A DNA stretch of 64,000 nt from Scolanthus callimorphus (GCA_033964015.1 CM066924.1:22936280-23000279), one strand, 5' to 3'. Counted from the stretch's first letter, positions 45,979-57,412 are shown. Made by a program: numbers and translations. Notes: generated by a model from the sequence alone, not told the origin.

Positions 45979-48909
45979 CACGCCTGTCTTGGTAAGTGTT
46001 CTTCCAATTTCCTTGGCGGATCCCTGAAATAAGCCTGGTGAACCATTCCCTGTACTTGTGTCGAAATCGTCTAGTCAATAAGCCATATAATATCGGATTT
46101 AGACAGCTGTGTGCATTCGCGATCAAGTCGCTGTACCGCCAGAAATTGAATACCCAATGGTCTTCTGTTAGTTCGTTAACGTCAGCCAGGGTGAAACTCA
46201 TCCATGCCACTTGAACTGGCAGCAGAAACACCGCAAATATTATTACTATCACCCCAAGACTCTTAGTTATCTGAAGACTTTCTGATCTCGTCTCAACTCT
46301 CGAGGTCCGCCGACCGCCTGTGAAAAAAGAAAACTATTGCTTATAATTTTTTTGCACGTAGCTATAACGATGCATGCCATGAGTAAAGCAGAGGAAAAAA
46401 TTATCTTCCACTAATTATAGGAACATGATACCCTCTTTGACGTCACTGGATATACTATATCCATTAATATCTATAAACATTAAATACTGAAATATGACAA
46501 TAAACCTTCTTGTGCCGAATTTCGGGGTTTATTTAAAAGCCTTCATCACTAATGTATAGGAAATATGATACCTTATATGACGTCACAGGGCTAGTCTATA
46601 TCCACTAATGTATAGGGAATATGATATCCTATATGACGCCACAGGGCTAGTCTACATCCACTAATGTATAGGAAATATGATACCTTATATGACGTCACAG
46701 GGCTAGTCTATATCCACTAATGTATAGGGAATATGATATCCTATATGACGCCACTGGGCTAGACTATATTCACTAATGTATAGGAAATATGATACCCTCT
46801 AAGACGTCACCGGGCTAGACTATATCCACTAATGTATAGGAAATATGATACCCTCTAAGACGTCACTGGGCTAGACTATATCCACTAATGTATAGGAAAT
46901 ATGATACCCTCTAAGACGTCACTGGGCTAGACTATATCCACTAATGTATAGGAAATATGATACCCTATATGACGTCACTGGGCTAGACTATATCCACTAA
47001 TGTATAGGAAATATGATACCCTCTAAGACGTCACTGGGCTAGACTATATCCACTAATGTATAGGAAATATGATAACCTCTAAGACGTCACTGGGCTAGAC
47101 TATATCCACTAATGTATAGGAAATATGATACCCTCTAAGACGTCACAGGGCTAGTCTACATCCACTAATGTATAGGGGATATGATATCCTATATAACGCC
47201 ACTGGGCTAGACTATATTCACTAATGTATAGGAAATATGATACCCTATATGACGTCACTGGGCTAGACTATATCCACTAATGTATAGGAAATATGATACC
47301 CTCTAAGACGTCACAGGGCTAGTCTACATCCACTAATGTATAGGGGATATGATATCCTATATGACGCCACTGGGCTAGACTATATCCACTAATGTATAGG
47401 AAATATGATGCCCTCTCCGTCACTGGGCTAGACTATATCCACTAATGTATAGGAAATATGATACCCTCTAAGACGTCACTGGGCTAGACTATATCCACTA
47501 ATGTATAGGAAATATGATGCCCTCTAAGACGTCACTGGGCTAGACTATATTCACTAATGTATAGGAAATATGATACCCTATATGACGTCACTTGGCTACT
47601 CTAGCTGCACAACATTCAGGACGTGACTTTCGCGTGACCTTTGACCTCTCCCACAAAATTAGCATTTCCCCCACAAAATGGTCTTAATTTTGCTCACACT
47701 ATACTACTCAGATGATTATCGGGCCCGATAAACGGGCATCTAAAAATAGCAATTCTACTGTGCTGCCAGAAAAGCACAGTAGCTGATCAACACTCCGAGT
47801 GAAGGACTCCTGACTTCATTTTTAAGTAATATGTCAAACACGAGACAGATCTTTTCAACATGATTTCCAAACACCGTGGATTTCCAAACACCGAGTGGGT
47901 TGAAATCATTTGCTGGAATTATTAAATGCCAAGAAAAAGGAGAAAGAAACTCTAAAAATCTATAAATTAAGATCACGTACCCTCCTTCACGGGTATGATT
48001 TTCTTTTTATCCTGTTTCCGATGGGCGGACTCATAATTTCGAAATCCACGAGACTCTATGCTATTGCAGTAAAGGCAAAAGAAGGGAACTCAATCTGTCC
48101 AGGAAAAAAATAGATATCAGCGAGATTAGTCATAGACGAACAGCGAAGTTACTTATTTTGAAAGTTGCGTACTCGTTCGAGAATACCAAAACACAAATCA
48201 GAACATTTGCTCGCCCATAGGACAAAGGATCTTATAGCTTGATTAATTATTAATGTCTTTGAAGCCTACCTTTACTGACGATGCTATCTCTGGGTACCCT
48301 TGGTTTGCTCAGGTATAAACCGATCCTGGCGTAAGCAATCGTTATGATCAAAAGTGGTATCGGATACTCGATTGCAAACAGAAAAGAGTTGTTAACCCTG
48401 AAGTAGACAATTGAAGGCCAGAAAAAATAACAGTGATATCCCGTAGGTTTTAGTACAATAGACGATGGTAATATCACAAGGAACGCTGATAACCATATCA
48501 CGAATACCCAGAAATAAATCCAGGCAATACGTGTCTTGGGCCTCCAGGGGTTGAGTATGACTCGGCACCTCTGGATTGCCATAGATGTGATTGTGAATAT
48601 TCCAGCACAGAATGGGACAGTTGCCATTGGTAAAACGAATTTACAGTAGAACATCGATTTGAGGGACATGACGAACATCCGGTGGATGAAAAGGGAATCT
48701 ATGATGTAGATATACAGTAGATCAGCGCACGCCAGGGAGATTAGAAAAATGTCATTGTCTGAGCGGCGGCCTTTTTTGGTCCCAATAACTGCTATCATTA
48801 GTCCACTTCCAACCGTCCCTACGATCATGAAACATATATTAATTCCTAAGGTGATATACTGATATAGTTCGATTTTTGGCGCTTGAGGATTCCATGTAGA
48901 GTTGTTCAT
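45863..48909 (-). CDS. Class A GPCR, third paralogue, two coding exons
   Basis: Exon 1 is 48270-48909 (ATG at 48909, N-terminal sequons at N2/N3) and covers TM1-TM5. Exon 2 is 45863-46317 and covers TM6, TM7 and the tail. Both sides are phase 1, joining to a 364-residue receptor with the intron in intracellular loop 3. Visible landmarks: D63 (TM2), C89 (TM3) and C160 (loop 2), Q-R-C at 113-115 in place of DRY, LLPVQVAWM (245-253), HSCLNPILY (283-291). The TM1 GN motif is GS (34-35), an unusual loss of the family's most conserved Asn. An upstream in-frame Met would add 25 basic residues, and an acceptor-like TTTCTGCAG at about 48999 suggests a 5' UTR intron, so the inner ATG is preferred. It is clearly related to the two single-exon receptors but more diverged. 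The ligand is unknown. Confidence 0.87.
46318..48269 (-). other. GPCR 3 intron (phase 1, 1952 bp)
   Basis: The donor is AAAG|GTAGGC (GT at 48269-48268); an alternative GTCA|GTAAAG, 6 bases upstream, is also in phase. The acceptor is TTTTCTTTTTTCACAG with AG at 46319-46318, a strong polypyrimidine tract. The intron contains the 56-bp minisatellite and, at about 47836-47880, one arm of the ATCAAACACGAG repeat. Confidence 0.82.
46540..47605. repeat. 56-bp minisatellite, about 19 units, within the GPCR 3 intron
   Basis: The unit reads CACTAATGTATAGGAAATATG, then ATACCCTCTAAGACGTCAC, then TGGGCTAGACTATATC. Unit starts are 56 bp apart across the array, except one 4-bp deletion near 47415. Two variants exist: type A with GACGTCAC, and type B with GATATCCTATA(T/A)GACGCCAC. 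They recur in the same A-B order, indicating higher-order structure. Several units have a perfect TGACGTCA. A degenerate outlying unit lies at 46410-46470. Confidence 0.93.
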
Positions 48910-49766
48910 GTTGTGTACGTGTACCCAAAGGACAAGTTTTGAACTGAACTGGCGAAGCCTTGCTGGGATCGTCTGTCTTGGCACACCTCTGTCGCCTCCT
49001 GCAGAAATCGAGAGAAAATAATTAGCTTTGCTGTACTTTATTTAGACGTTTTGATGGGTAAACAGTGGATTTATTTGTACAGCTGTGCCTATGTTAGTTT
49101 TTTCAACGTTTTTTTGCTATTCTATTTCACGGTCGTATGCTTTTATCATTTAAGTTCAAATTTGATCCACTTAATTAAGGCCGCTGATGTAAGAAAGTAA
49201 TATTTATTGTTCTAAAACGTTTCCCTTGGGTAAATATAAAGATATACTGAGAACATGCGAGTAATTAGATTCCACCAACAGGCAAGAGGCCTATCCGACA
49301 CCAAATAAGGCGGCTAATGAAACAACTTTAAGACGTAATCCATTTGAAAATCGAGTAATGATTGGAAAACATTATTGGAACAAAATAATTTATATCATAG
49401 TGTAGACTTCTGTCTTGCTTCTGATATCTGATCTGAAAAATTCATTTCTTACAACACCAAACATCGAAAATAATTCCTGAAATTTGTCAAAATCCATGCA
49501 ACAAAAATATATAGGTTGACAGAACCATGAAATAACATCTACAGCCAACACTATTCCTGCACAACTTTGAAAAGTTATTTCTCAGGTTTCTCTTTATTTT
49601 ATCAAGATCTTTCAAAATTAACACGCTTAAATGTAGGCATGTGATTAGTGGTCTTTCTTAGATGATAGCATGTACGCCGTCCACATTGTTCGTGGTTGCT
49701 ATGCGCCACAAACCCTCTTAGTGATAATTCTGTCTGCGCGTTCCAAAATTTCACATTTTTCTTGTC
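48910..49766. other. 5' flank of GPCR 3
   Basis: The minus-strand 5' UTR probably begins at or before the acceptor near 48999. An upstream non-coding exon is likely but cannot be placed. No other gene seen. Confidence 0.45.
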
Positions 49767-52440
49767 AATCAATCAATCAATCTTTATTTCACTTTACTCA
49801 TTAGATGTACAAGTTTTTTTGCTATACACATAACTCTATTTGGTAAAGTGACTGAGATCCATTGGAAGCAGAGCTTGTCGATCATGGATCCCAGGTAAAT
49901 AATTAAAAACATTTCTCTATGATGAGGATTACAACGGGCTCGAAATTGAAAAAATCACCTTCATTCATATCCAATTTCGGTAACAGTAACAAGAGTAAAA
50001 TACGAAAAATAATGTGTATATATCTGTACACTAAAGTAACAACAACAAAAAAAAAAGAAAAGAGATATATCAATTAATATAAACTTGTATACGAAAAACT
50101 GAATATAGCATGCTGTGGTCTCAGCACAAGATGTGGAAAGAAAGTTATTGCACTACTTCAGAATATGAATTTAATTGCTTTTTGAAAGAGAAAAAACTTT
50201 TAGAAGCTTTAAGTTTGTCATCCAAGCTATTCCATATTTGCCTGCCTTTGTAAGAGATTGAATTTTGACCAAAATTAGTTTTTTTGAAGGGTAACCTCAG
50301 ATTGGTGGAGTTTCTTGTACTGTACGCGTGGGTTGCTATGTTGTTCACTAAGAGGAAATCAAACGTATCTGGAGGTATGTTTTTAGTTAGCCTAAACATA
50401 AAGAGAGCAGTTTCTTGGAGATACAATTCATTAATTTTACGAATGTTTAGAGCTTTAAATAGAGGACTAGAGTGAGCTTGATAGTGGGATTGAGTAATAA
50501 TACGCACTGCTTTTTTTTGGAGTTTAAGTAATCTATCTAGTTTAGTAGGGACTGGTTTATTAATACTAATGGAACAGCTATTTGCCCAGATTATATTCCC
50601 ATATAATAGGTATGGGTAGATTAACGAGTAATAAAGCATACGGAGAGTAGTCTGTGGGAAGTATTTACAAACAAATCTAAGCACGCCAATGCTTTTTGCG
50701 ATTTTGTTACTAATATAATTTATGTGAGGTGTCCAGCTAAGTTTAGAGTCAATAATTATTCCCAAAACTTAAAGGTATCTACCTTTTCTATTTTAGAATT
50801 GTCAATGCATATATTTAAATCTACTCTTTGTCTTTTATTTTTTCTATTTGGTGCAAAGTGTTGGGATTTTGTTTTCTTTATGTTTAGGGAAAGTTTGTTA
50901 GCTTTAAACCAATTCTGTAACTTACAAAGCTCCTCATTTAAAACCTTAACAAGATTTTCAGTATCCCTACCACTGAGATATACGTTTGTATCATCAGCAA
51001 AAATAATAAAGTTCAGTAAATGTGAGGCGTTCTGAATATCATTTATGTATAAAGGAAAAGCAGAGGTCCAAGAATAGAGCCCTGGGGTACGCCACATCTA
51101 ACTTTTAAATTGTCAGACTTTTTATCCTTAAAAAGAACATATTGATATCTGTTGGTGAGATAGCTTTTAAACCACTGAAGTGGGATACCCCTGACACCAT
51201 AGTGCTGAAGTTTGGAAATAAGTATTGAATGATCAACTGTATCAAATGCTTTAGATAGATCTAGATATACACCTATTGTTTCTTTTCCATGGTCAAGGGC
51301 TTGATAAATATTTTCTATAAAATGCAAAATAGCCATAGTGGTTGAATGATTTTTCGTAAAGCCGAATTGTTTGGACATTAAGATAGAATGTTTTTCTAAA
51401 AAGCTAAGAAATCGTTTGAGCATCAATTTTTCTATTATTTTGGAGAAGAAAGGAAGAAGGGAGACTGGTCTGTAATTATTAAACAGTTTTGGATTATCAG
51501 CTTTGTAGATGGGAATAACCTCTGCAATTTTCAAATTATCAGGAAATATTCCTTGATTAAAGGAGCATAGGAGGCATTAAAAATATGTGCCAATGGATAG
51601 ATATCAGATTAATTACTGGTTTTATTATTTTTGAGCTTATCTCATCAAATCCAGAGCTTGACTTAGGTTTCATTTGAGAAACCAGAGATTCGATTTCTAT
51701 TGAGTTAGTTGAGTGCACAATAAAGCTTGAACTGAAGTCGCCAGTTAGATAGCTTTTAAAGTTTTTATGACAAGTTGGAATCTTTTTTGCTAAGTTCGGT
51801 CCAATGTTGGTAAAATAGTTACAAAACATTTTTGCTATCGTCTTTGGATCATTTTCCTCTGCTCCATCAATAATAAAAGAGTTATTGTTAACAATTGTCT
51901 TTTTTTTTCTTTAAAACAGATTTTAGTACACCCCATGTTTGCTTTGCGTTTTGTTTCGCTTCCTCTAATTTATTGCAATAGTATTCTTTTTTTGCAGTCT
52001 TAAGTAATTTTGATAGTTCATTTTTATATGTCTTGTACTGTCTTTCATTGCGTTCATTTGGCTTTTTTATGAACTTTTTATAGAGTCTATTTTTGTTATT
52101 AATAGACTTAAGTATAGTAGGGGAGACCCAGGGATTATTTGGAGTATGCTTTCCCACTTTGACGTTTACTAAGGGGAAGCAGTGGTTAAATGATGATGTG
52201 AGTTTTGCTGAAAATGCAGCATATGCCTTATTTGGATCGTTACTTGTAAAAATTTCATTCCAATTCTGGTTGCTTAAGGTTTCCTTGAAATACTCCAAAT
52301 TGTTTTCATTATATATTCTTTTTGTAACCCTTCTGCTTCTTGTATTATTAACCACACACCTACTAGAAATTAGAAAACTTGTAAAATGGACGTGGGCATT
52401 GTTTTCCGTTTGTTTATTATATTTGAACCATTAAACAAAA
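49767..52440 (-). mobile_element. CR1/L2-like LINE, 5'-truncated
   Basis: A non-LTR retrotransposon on the minus strand. Its 3' end is AAATAAAGATTGATTGATTG, i.e. a short (GATT)n tail at 49767-49780, typical of CR1/L2-type elements. About 370 bp of 3' UTR separates the tail from the ORF2 stop. The 5' part (ORF1 and most of the endonuclease) is missing; similarity to LINE protein fades near 52440. Confidence 0.88.
50145..52432 (-). pseudogene. LINE ORF2 remnant: endonuclease-RT linker, reverse transcriptase, C-terminal domain
   Basis: In order on the minus strand: a linker (52432-51888) with NPWVSPTILKSINNKNRLYK; a segment at 51887-51557 with CNYFTNIGPNLA and SSGFDEISSKI; the RT palm at 51534-51043 with NYRPVSLLPFFSKIIEK, LDLSKAFDTVDH and CGVPQGSILGPLLF; the FADDT catalytic block near 51005; and the C-terminal region (50765-50145) ending in QIWNSLDDKLKASKSF. 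At least four frameshifts or breaks lie near 51888-51905 (a poly-T tract), 51535-51600, about 51055 and 50760. A FADD catalytic motif and the IWN.L terminus place it in the CR1/L2 assemblage. It is not functional as read. Confidence 0.88.
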
Positions 52441-53924
52441 GATCGAACTAGTCAAGGGAACGGAAATGTTGACTGCCGTCTAATTCACAGTTTATACATT
52501 CAATATTTTTTCTCGTCATATTTTCGTTTTCGTACCTTTTTTAACTTTAAAAATAGGGTTTAAATTACCTATCACTGTGTTTGTGCTAATAATCAGCATT
52601 GTTTGCTTAGAGCATTCTGGGTCTCCGAATTCTATTTTCATTGTTTACTCTTTGGAATGGAACACGAGCTCTGTTAAATATCACTAATGAACTGTCTCGG
52701 CACGTATACACTCTTAAGAAGCGTAGAGCACGTCCAACTTATAAGAGAAGTCTCTCTCGATAAGAGTCACTTTAACTCACTTTTAACTGCTTGTAACAGG
52801 AAATGCAAATAGGGAGGTATTTAAGACAAACTTGAAATTAAATCTGTTCTTCAACTACGTAATCAATCCCTAGGTTGTCAAGGAGTCTTCAATACATTGT
52901 CTATCCCACTCTCCTGATGACGAGCTCTAGCAGTCTTTCATCGCAACTAGAGATCTATCTGCTTTTTATTGTCTTCAGATTTTATTGTCATGTGTTTGTT
53001 AAACGAATTTGCTTTAAAACTGTAGCAAGACTAAACTGTCAGTTTTTTATATGAACATGCTTAATGAAATCTAAAGTAAGATGTAAATCTTTATGTCTTG
53101 GGTCCTCGGCAAAGCTGAGGGCCAGGCCGGGGGCAGTGCGTAGTCGGTGCGCCAGGGATCAGCTACATATCGTTGTGAAGCTAAAAATCTGCTTAAGGTA
53201 TTTGCATAGGCTAATTTTGAACAATTCATTTCTCGAATTCTAAGGAGCTACAAGTAAAGAACACGAAACGCGCAGCCCTCTTGAAACTCTGTTTGCGACA
53301 GATTTGTATATGGACTCACTGCTGAATTTCCAATGCACGGCGCCCTTTATTTTCAAAAAGCCTCTTCGCAAATAACATACATTTGACGAGTAATACTCTT
53401 TTTCTAAAACACGCGACAAAATTGCTAGTGCTGTGGTGGGAAGGCAAAAGTTTATTGGCGAATCGCCTTCGTGAAAACCTTAATTGCACAGATGTCCCCA
53501 GAGGGTGTTAGCAATTGACAAATTTAAAACCCCTGGCGGGCGCCTGACATGTGCCACCCCGTTTGCTGTTTTATAAGATTCGGAAATTGCATAAATCTCA
53601 TATTAGTTCCCAATTATTTAGCCTGGTGGCAGGCACTGGAGGCGCAATCTTTGACGCGTAAATATTATGTCTGGTGCGAGTGACAAGATGGCGCCGGCAT
53701 CGATATTTTCGCCATGAAATTGACTTTGGAGTTGTAAAAGCCATATTTATGGTGCAGTAATAAGGCACCGAAAGCTCATACCCCTTAGCGTTATTGCACA
53801 CACTGACATTTTATCGGATTTCACTCATAAATGATAAATGAACTGCAAAATAGTGCGAGAGATTTGACATACACGTTATACATATTCTAAAAAGTACTCA
53901 AAGAAATTGGATAAACACAAAGGT
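52441..53924. other. No supported gene
   Basis: Short frames only. No repeat structure beyond short words shared between 53750-53890 and 54050-54150 (TTTATGGTGC, AAATGAACTGCAAAA / AAATAAACTACAAAA). Confidence 0.45.
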
Positions 53925-53975
53925 TAGACCTACAGGCCTGTTTCGTGGGCAGTTCCCACTCCTCAGGGCACTTTT
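53925..53975 (-). other. Possible Penelope-type terminal motif
   Basis: On the minus strand: CCCTGAGGAGTGGGAACTG, then CCCACGAAACAGGCCTGTAG. A CCTGA(GG/AG)A...CGAAAC block is seen near the ends of Penelope-like elements in many animals. No GIY-YIG or RT frame is present, so this is a weak call. Confidence 0.3.
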
Positions 53976-54450
53976 TTTATTATTACTCCATCCCTCTAGA
54001 AGGCAATTTGGGCATACAATTTCAGTATTCTAAAAAAAATATATATATATATAAATTTATGGTGCGCGCACTATGTTGCTGGGTTTCAGTCACAGATAAA
54101 TAAACTACAAAACCACGTGAAGGATTTAGCATATGTTATAAAAATATCACGGAACAAAAGTATCTTTTTTTCTAATTGGGTGCAAAATTTATTTTTATAA
54201 AATTACCTCCACTCAGTCAAAAATCGAAGCTACCATGTAACAGCATCACCATACTATATTGAACGCTGTCAAGGCGGGAGCTTTGAGAAGCCGGACATTT
54301 TCCGGAACACTTAAATTAAAATTGAAATTAATTTTTACAAAATGGTCGACGCGCTATATAAAATATACTAGGTGATTTAACCTTAAAAACTATTTAACGT
54401 GTCACAAGCTGGTCTTTAAAAATACAATTTGAGACCACAACTGAATTTAA

Positions 54451-54798
54451 GGAAGCTCATAGCAGTTTTTCATGTACTCACCCCTTGAACTTCAATAGTC
54501 TGTATCTCATGCGAAAATGCACAGAACGTAAAGCCACTTTACAAGTAAACATGCTATGGATTGTTCTTTGTGTCGACATATGTTTGGTTTGCATTGATGC
54601 TTCCATGGCAACGTAATGGCGACCCTCCAAAAAAGTTTCAAAATTCACCCGGACAAAAGAGAAATTTCGGCAAAACCCTCTTAACGCCAAAGACGTTAAG
54701 CTACAAGCATTACTTGGACAACGTTTGAAGAAAAACTTGTCATCGCAGTCATTTTTTCAGCTCAAAAGACGAGGACATAAAAAACCGCTATGAGCCTC
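54451..54798. mobile_element. TTAA-flanked TIR element, 348 bp
   Basis: Ends GGAAGCTCATAGCAGTTTTT and the inverse of AAAAACCGCTATGAGCCTCC (27-bp arms), with TTAA on both sides (54447-54450, 54799-54802). piggyBac/Kolobok-type by TSD. No coding frame. Confidence 0.78.
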
Positions 54799-54803
54799 CT
54801 TAA

Positions 54804-55345
54804 GACCATCCCCGACCTAAAAATATCAACCCCCGGTTTTAAAGCAATTTTCTTGTTTGTAGTAAATACATACTTCCTGGCCTGCCTCGACTAGCTTTGC
54901 TATATCCCCGGTGCCAGGATTTGTTTCTTATCAATGTGAGTCATACCGGTATATAAATATAAGTTCAAGTACAGGGCCAAGAAGGCCGAAATGGAAAATT
55001 AAACACAGCATCAAAGTTTTCCTTGCCATTTTTCAGCCAGGAGCGAAAGGAATAGACTTGTTCCAATGATCTCCGTTAGGAACTACCATAAAATTTCGTA
55101 AAATAATCGTCGGGAATTTTCAGCTTCATCCCTAAAAGATACGAAAAAGGGCGTGGTAAAAATAATTTGTTACCCTAAAAGATACCCATCAAGAAATTTC
55201 TCTCTCGTTCTTGAAGGTTTGCCACCGTGTTAGAGCCCTAAAGGATACCAATCTCCCCGTGATTTTAACCCCTAAAAGATACGACGATCATCCCCGACCA
55301 AAAGATATTTGACTATACCCCCCCCCCCCCCCCCCCCTCCCCCCG
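54804..55345. mobile_element. Poly-C-ended element with CCTAAAAGATAC repeats
   Basis: It contains five CCTAAA(A/G)GATAC-like words (55130-55285) and ends CGACGATCATCCCCGACC...ATAC followed by a run of 20 C (55318-55337). The same right end occurs in both orientations at 56971-57412. The left boundary is uncertain; GACCATCCCCGACC at 54806 may be its inverted counterpart. Confidence 0.55.
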
Positions 55346-55496
55346 GGCATTTACAGACGTTACAACAAGAGAAAGAAAGATCGCTAGTTGTAATAGATTA
55401 ACAAAAAGAACAAAGGGATATTTCTTGAATTATCAATCTTCCAGCTCGTAATAACAGTCGCCGATCTCATAAAAAGAGTGCTGTAATAGATAAAAC

Positions 55497-56095
55497 ACTA
55501 GAGAGCGTGTTTCATCAGAATTTCACTGAGAATCCTATGATATCTCTTTTTGGTGTATATTGAGGACGAGATATCATAGGATTCAAGTCTATTCAAAGCG
55601 TTCAGTCGGTAGATTCCGCCGAAACTAGCACTCAAAAAGGCGATATCGCCCTCGTCGCTGAGCGACTCGTGCGATATCGGTTTTTTCGTGCTAGTTTCTT
55701 AGCGGAATCTAGCCTCCTGAAGCTTTGAATAATCCTATAAAATCCCATAGCTCAATTCTTACGCGCGCGTTGATTGGCTAAAGACCAGTGAAATGTAACG
55801 TGGAATTTAATGGCTGAAAGCTGAATTCACAAAACAACAGGTTATCCGCGCGCAAAGAAAGTTCAAAGCTCGAATCATTACACTAAAATAATATCAATGG
55901 GATTAAAGATAAATTCATCACTCGACTCGTGATGTTCCACGTTAAATTTCACTTGAAAAACGATATCGCACTCATCGTTTTTCGCGTGAATTTCTTAACG
56001 GGAATTCACTCGTCGTGCGAGTTTTTTAACCGACTTCGAGGTGTTTGAAATCCTGATGAAAAAGTCTATCGAGTGTTTGATATAGCTTCTCAAAC
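55497..56095. mobile_element. Composite palindromic element, ~600 bp
   Basis: The outer arms relate to the ATCAAACACGAG family (GAGCGTGTTTCATCAGAATTTC left; GAAATCCTGATGAAAAAG and GAGTGTTTGATATAGC right). Inside are three separate palindromes: 55529-55584 (GAATCCTATGATATCTC arms), about 55610-55711 (GATTCCGC.GAAACTAGCAC arms around CGATATCG words), and about 55935-56010 (AATTTCACTTGAAAAACGA arms, also around CGATATCGC). Confidence 0.6.
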
Positions 56096-56970
56096 GAATG
56101 ATTTAATGCCGAGAAGAAGATAGACCTTGCGCACCTTGAAAAAAGCTCATCGTGTTGCATCGCGCGCCTCGAAGAGAACAACAAGGTAACTGGGTATAAG
56201 CTTGTCGAGAAAGAGCGTTTTGAATTTCATGATTTTTTTTTTGATGTAATAATTGATGTATGTTGCGGAAGCTCTAGTTTGATACTCGTGAACGCAGGAG
56301 AGAGACAGAATGTTGATCCATAGCCACACCGACCCCCTCTGAGTACAGACGTGGGCTTGGAGAACTTCTGGGCTCTTTCTTGGTGTTGCACGTTTTTTTC
56401 TAGCTTTTTTATATTTTTTACTGCTATCTATAGACTAGTATAACTTGTTTTGGCGCTTTGTGGAATTCTGGTTTTTTTATAGGCTGGGAAAAATTATCTC
56501 CTCTTCAGCTGGCAAATTGTCCAGTTTTCCCTTTCCTAGCAAGAAGGAACAGGTCAATATTTGCGAGCAGTTCAGGAAAGCCCTTTTGTTTCTTTGCCCT
56601 TTATGCCTAGAAATGGGCAAATGCGCTATTGTCGAGGCTATTTGAATAAATTCGTAAATACAGCTCTAAATGTTTATGTACTCATCCCCAAATCGCTTAT
56701 ATCACTATCTAGGTAAGTTTTATCGACAAGACAGGCGATTTGCATAGAAACTTCAAACTATGAAACCTGTTCATCCTGACAAGATTTCAAAAACTCATTG
56801 TTGCAATCCGTTTCCATCTGCTCTGTGTAATAGGTCCATGAAGCCTACAATCATGATCACTTTGTAGTTAAAGAGCTATTTTACAAACCTAGGCTGGTAT
56901 TGTGGCTATCCATCAGTTATTTGGATGAGTTTTACTGTGCTAAACTGTGCTAAAGGGGGTGTGTCTCCCA
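56096..56970. other. No supported gene
   Basis: Short frames only. Confidence 0.4.
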
Positions 56971-57412
56971 GGGGGGGGGGGGGGGGGGGGGGCTCCCATT
57001 TTTTTTGGTCGGGGATGATCGTTGTATTTTTTTGGGGTTAAAATCATGGGGCCTTGGTCTCTTTTAGGGGTGACCTTAATCTTCAATAAATGATAGGGAA
57101 ATTGGTATCTTTTGTGTAAGAAGAGAGATTACTCGTTGAGAAGACGATAAAATAGACAACATTAAAGGCAGATTTTAGCCAGACACGGAATTTTCTTGAT
57201 GGGTAACGTTTACCTGTTACCTGCCTTCTTCGCGCCTACTTGGCACACACGAACTCATCTTTTAGGGTAAGAAATTATTTGAGCGACGCCATGTTTGGTA
57301 TCTTTTAGGGGTGAATCTTTTAGGGGTGAAATCTTTTAGTGAATCTTTTAGGGGTGAAAATTTCCGACGATCATCCCCGACCAAAAAATATGGGAGTCCC
57401 CCCCCCCCCCCC
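56971..57412. mobile_element. TIR element with poly-G / poly-C ends, 442 bp
   Basis: It starts with 22 G then CTCCCATTTTTTTTGGTCGG, and ends CGACCAAAAAATATGGGAGT then 15 C. Both ends continue inward as GGGGATGATCG. The interior has TCTTTTAGGGGTGA repeated four to five times. It is related, in inverse orientation, to 54804-55345. The long G-run could form quadruplexes or be length-unstable. No coding frame. Confidence 0.72.

Noticed and set aside
46540..47605. Regular repeats resembling a CRISPR array
   Set aside because: Units are contiguous 56-bp tandem copies with no unique spacers, in an animal gene intron; this is a minisatellite.
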